Of a DNA stretch of 29,619 nt, positions 27,656-29,619 are shown piece after piece (the first letter of the stretch is position 1; each line of letters opens with the position of its first letter). The notes below the pieces were generated by a model. The model was not told the origin of the DNA, made no database searches, and saw nothing but the letters and a program-made list of their open reading frames with translations. Location: contig CAKTSW010000001.1 of assembly GCA_934613165.1 (NCBI GenBank), positions 1-29,619 on the forward strand. Direction: 5' to 3'. Source of the DNA: an uncultured Ellagibacter sp. (GTDB taxonomy: Bacteria > Actinomycetota > Coriobacteriia > Coriobacteriales > Eggerthellaceae). Position numbers and translations under genes: made by a program.

Positions 27656-28741
27656 GTGACGGACTGGGGCGCGTCGGGAAGGCGCGACAGCTACGAGTAC
27701 CGCCTCGTCGACCCGTTCACCCTGCAGGAGACGGGCGAGACCGTGAACACCATTGAGGGCGAGTCGGAGCTGTCGTTCAACTACTACGGGGACGCCATCG
27801 CGACGGGAACGATCGTCACCGACAAGGACACGATCGACGGCAAGCTCGTGCGCGTCTACCACACGGCCGCGGTCGGCGGCGATGAGGCCACCGAGGCGCT
27901 CGGCACCTTCTTCGCCGACTCGTCGACGGCCACGGCGAAGCACCACGCGGTCAAGCGCACGCACGCGTGCTACTCCACGCTCTACCGCCACACCGAGGAC
28001 TCGTTCGTCTACGACTTCGCGCGCACGGCGGGCACCAACATCGTCGGCGAGATGCGCGACATCGTGGAGGCCGACGGCGGGCACCTGAGGACGCTCCCCG
28101 GGCTGGACGCGGGCAAACGCCACACGGTGGACATATGGTTCGAGATAGGATCCAACAAGGGCGAGGCGCTGCGCACGATAGCGGGCTGGTGCGGCTGGGA
28201 GCTTTCCGTCGACCCGTACGGGTTCGTGACGGTGGGCAACTACGTCCCGCCCGCGCAGAAGGCCCCCGCCTACGAGTTCCTGGACGACTCGGGGTGCGTG
28301 TACTCGGCGGGATACGACTTCAGCAACACCAACGCCGACGCGGTGAACCGAGTGCTCGCGTACTTCAGCCGCAGCTCCAAGCAGGACGGCGACGAGCTGC
28401 CGCTGTCGGACTCGGTGTTTGTCGACCTGCCGGCGCGCAACCCGTTCTCCTACGAGAGGATAGGCCGCCACCGCACCTACGTGCTCCACGTGGGCGACGC
28501 GTGCAGCCACGACGACCTCGCGGCCCAGGCGCAGCGTCACCTCGACGAGAACTCGGGCGCCTACTACAGCTTCCAGATAGAGCACGCGGGCATACCGGGC
28601 CTGCGCGTGGGGGACGTCGTGCGCTACGTGAACCGGCTCGACGGCAGCATCGACGTCGACCTCGTGCTGCAGGTGGCCGAGATGCAGATGGAGCTGGGCC
28701 CGGGGTGCTGGTGCAAGACGACGCTTCGGGAGGTGCGCTGA
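27656..28741 (+). CDS. Tail hub / Tal-like baseplate protein
   Basis: The product is 361 residues from a GTG with GAGGAGG upstream. It begins YEYRLVDPFTLQETGETVNT and ESELSFNYYGDAIATGTIV, contains EALRTIAGWCGWELSVDPYG and ends in a typical hub segment (SFQIEHAGIPGLRVGDVVRY, LVLQVAEMQMELGPGCW). The arrangement matches the gp27-like hub of siphovirus tail tips. It would close the tip and anchor the receptor-binding protein encoded next. Confidence 0.8.
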   Translation: MTDWGASGRRDSYEYRLVDPFTLQETGETVNTIEGESELSFNYYGDAIATGTIVTDKDTIDGKLVRVYHTAAVGGDEATEALGTFFADSSTATAKHHAVKRTHACYSTLYRHTEDSFVYDFARTAGTNIVGEMRDIVEADGGHLRTLPGLDAGKRHTVDIWFEIGSNKGEALRTIAGWCGWELSVDPYGFVTVGNYVPPAQKAPAYEFLDDSGCVYSAGYDFSNTNADAVNRVLAYFSRSSKQDGDELPLSDSVFVDLPARNPFSYERIGRHRTYVLHVGDACSHDDLAAQAQRHLDENSGAYYSFQIEHAGIPGLRVGDVVRYVNRLDGSIDVDLVLQVAEMQMELGPGCWCKTTLREVR

Positions 28742-29619
28742 TGGAGATGAGCGAGATCCAGGCCGCGCGCCTGCTGCTCGGCGGCTCGGGGCGCGCAGGC
28801 TCGAAGGGCTCGGGCGGCTCCGGCGGCTACGGCTCGTCCACCCAGACGCGTTACGGTACGGTGGCGTCCGTGAACGGGGACGGCACCGCGACGATCGAGC
28901 TCGACGGCGGTGGCGGTCAGGTGACGCTGCGCACCGACACGCCGCTTCGGGCCGGCGACCGCGTGACGATCGTCGTGCAGGGCGGGGTATCCATGGTTTA
29001 CTCCATGGCGGCGGTGGCAGACGCCATCAGCGCGCAGGCGCAGGAGCTCATCGATTTCTCGAACGCCCTGGGCGACCTGGGCGAGCAGGTGGACGGCAAG
29101 GTGGAGACGTGGTTCTACGCCTACGCGCCGACGACGGGCAACGAGCCCGCCTCGGGATGGTCCGACTCGGACAGGCAGGCGCATTCCGGCGACCTGTTCT
29201 ACGACACGTCGACGGGCTACTGCTACCGCTGGACGGGCAGTGCGTGGGACCAGATAACCGACGACCGCATCCAGGGGGCGATGGACGCCGCGAGCCGCGC
29301 CGAGGACACCGCCGACAGCAAGCGGCGCGTGTTCACGTCGCAGCCGTACGGCCCCTACGACAAGGGCGACCTGTGGGTCACCAACACGAGCGGCACGGGC
29401 GACCTCTACGTCTGCAAGACGCCAGAGGGCAACACGGGCAAGTTCTACTCGTCGGACTGGGTGAAGGCGACCAGGTACACCGACGACGCGGCGGTCGAGA
29501 CCCTGGCCGAGTCGTTCTCGCTGCTCGCGCAGAGGGTGCCCGTGAAGTACCGCGTCGCGGGCGCGGGCGGCAACTGGGTCAACTCCGGCGGGTACACGAC
29601 GTGGTACACGCTCAAGCCC
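28741..29619 (+). CDS. Tail protein (tip/spike, possible receptor binding), incomplete at the window end
   Basis: 293 residues are visible and the frame is open at the last base. The ATG overlaps the previous stop. A Gly/Ser linker (SGRAGSKGSGGSGGYGSSTQ) leads to an OB-like region (TRYGTVASVNGDGTATIELD, LRAGDRVTIVVQGG) and a helical segment. Two modules of the kind found in siphovirus tail proteins follow (KVETWFYAYAPTTGNEPASG, HSGDLFYDTSTGYCYRWTG, and RRVFTSQPYGPYDKGDLWV). The GDLFYDTSTGYCYRW module is common in phages of gut bacteria. It probably takes part in host recognition; the missing part would decide. Confidence 0.78.
   Translation, partial: MEMSEIQAARLLLGGSGRAGSKGSGGSGGYGSSTQTRYGTVASVNGDGTATIELDGGGGQVTLRTDTPLRAGDRVTIVVQGGVSMVYSMAAVADAISAQAQELIDFSNALGDLGEQVDGKVETWFYAYAPTTGNEPASGWSDSDRQAHSGDLFYDTSTGYCYRWTGSAWDQITDDRIQGAMDAASRAEDTADSKRRVFTSQPYGPYDKGDLWVTNTSGTGDLYVCKTPEGNTGKFYSSDWVKATRYTDDAAVETLAESFSLLAQRVPVKYRVAGAGGNWVNSGGYTTWYTLKP

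Noticed and set aside
26015..28585. 856-codon minus-strand frame opposite the tail-tip genes
   Set aside because: It is an antisense shadow of two well-supported tail genes, with no ribosome site or recognisable domain.

Overview
The window is the left part of a temperate, siphovirus-type prophage in a high-GC bacterium. The GC-rich codon use, purine-rich Shine-Dalgarno sites, SPP1-like portal, HK97-type capsid and HNH/terminase order fit an actinomycetote. The small accessory genes look most like those of gut Coriobacteriia (Eggerthella/Gordonibacter type), but that placement is inference from protein style, not a database result.

Bases 1-329 are the host side. They hold the start of a PLP-dependent sulfur amino acid gene reading leftwards, its promoter, a tRNA terminator, and a 23-base tRNA 3' end (307-329) that is the likely attachment core. 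The intact tRNA should lie past the right end of the window.

Bases 386-3745 (minus strand) are the lysogeny arm: a LexA/CI-type repressor, an unrecognised 318-residue protein, a broken KilA-N gene and the integrase. Palindromic operators and a Cro-like gene form the switch at 3745-4121. Bases 4118-5957 hold small membrane proteins on both strands and a second pair of XRE regulators whose genes converge and overlap.

Bases 6039-13621 (plus strand) are one compact early operon, most genes linked by 4-base ATGA/GTGA overlaps. It encodes an excisionase-like protein, a second complete tyrosine recombinase, SSB, a replication-organiser-like protein whose gene carries iteron-like repeats (candidate phage origin), a DUF4406 protein, a DUF3310 protein, a MazG-like protein and, last, an ArpU/RinA-like late regulator. 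A terminator follows at 13688-13713.

Bases 13728-29619 are the late region: tRNA-Ser, two very small genes, HNH endonuclease, small and large terminase, portal, a MuF head protein fused to a probable CdiA-type nuclease toxin, tRNA-Trp and tRNA-Leu, scaffold, major capsid, head-tail connectors, tail tube, tail chaperones joined by a -1 ribosomal frameshift, tape measure, two tail-tip proteins, and a tail protein that runs off the end. Lysis genes are not in the window and presumably follow.

The most notable points are the DNA-level repeats in the replication gene, which are conserved across all three reading phases; the MuF-toxin fusion, with low GC and no visible immunity gene; the two recombinases; and the two separate repressor switches.
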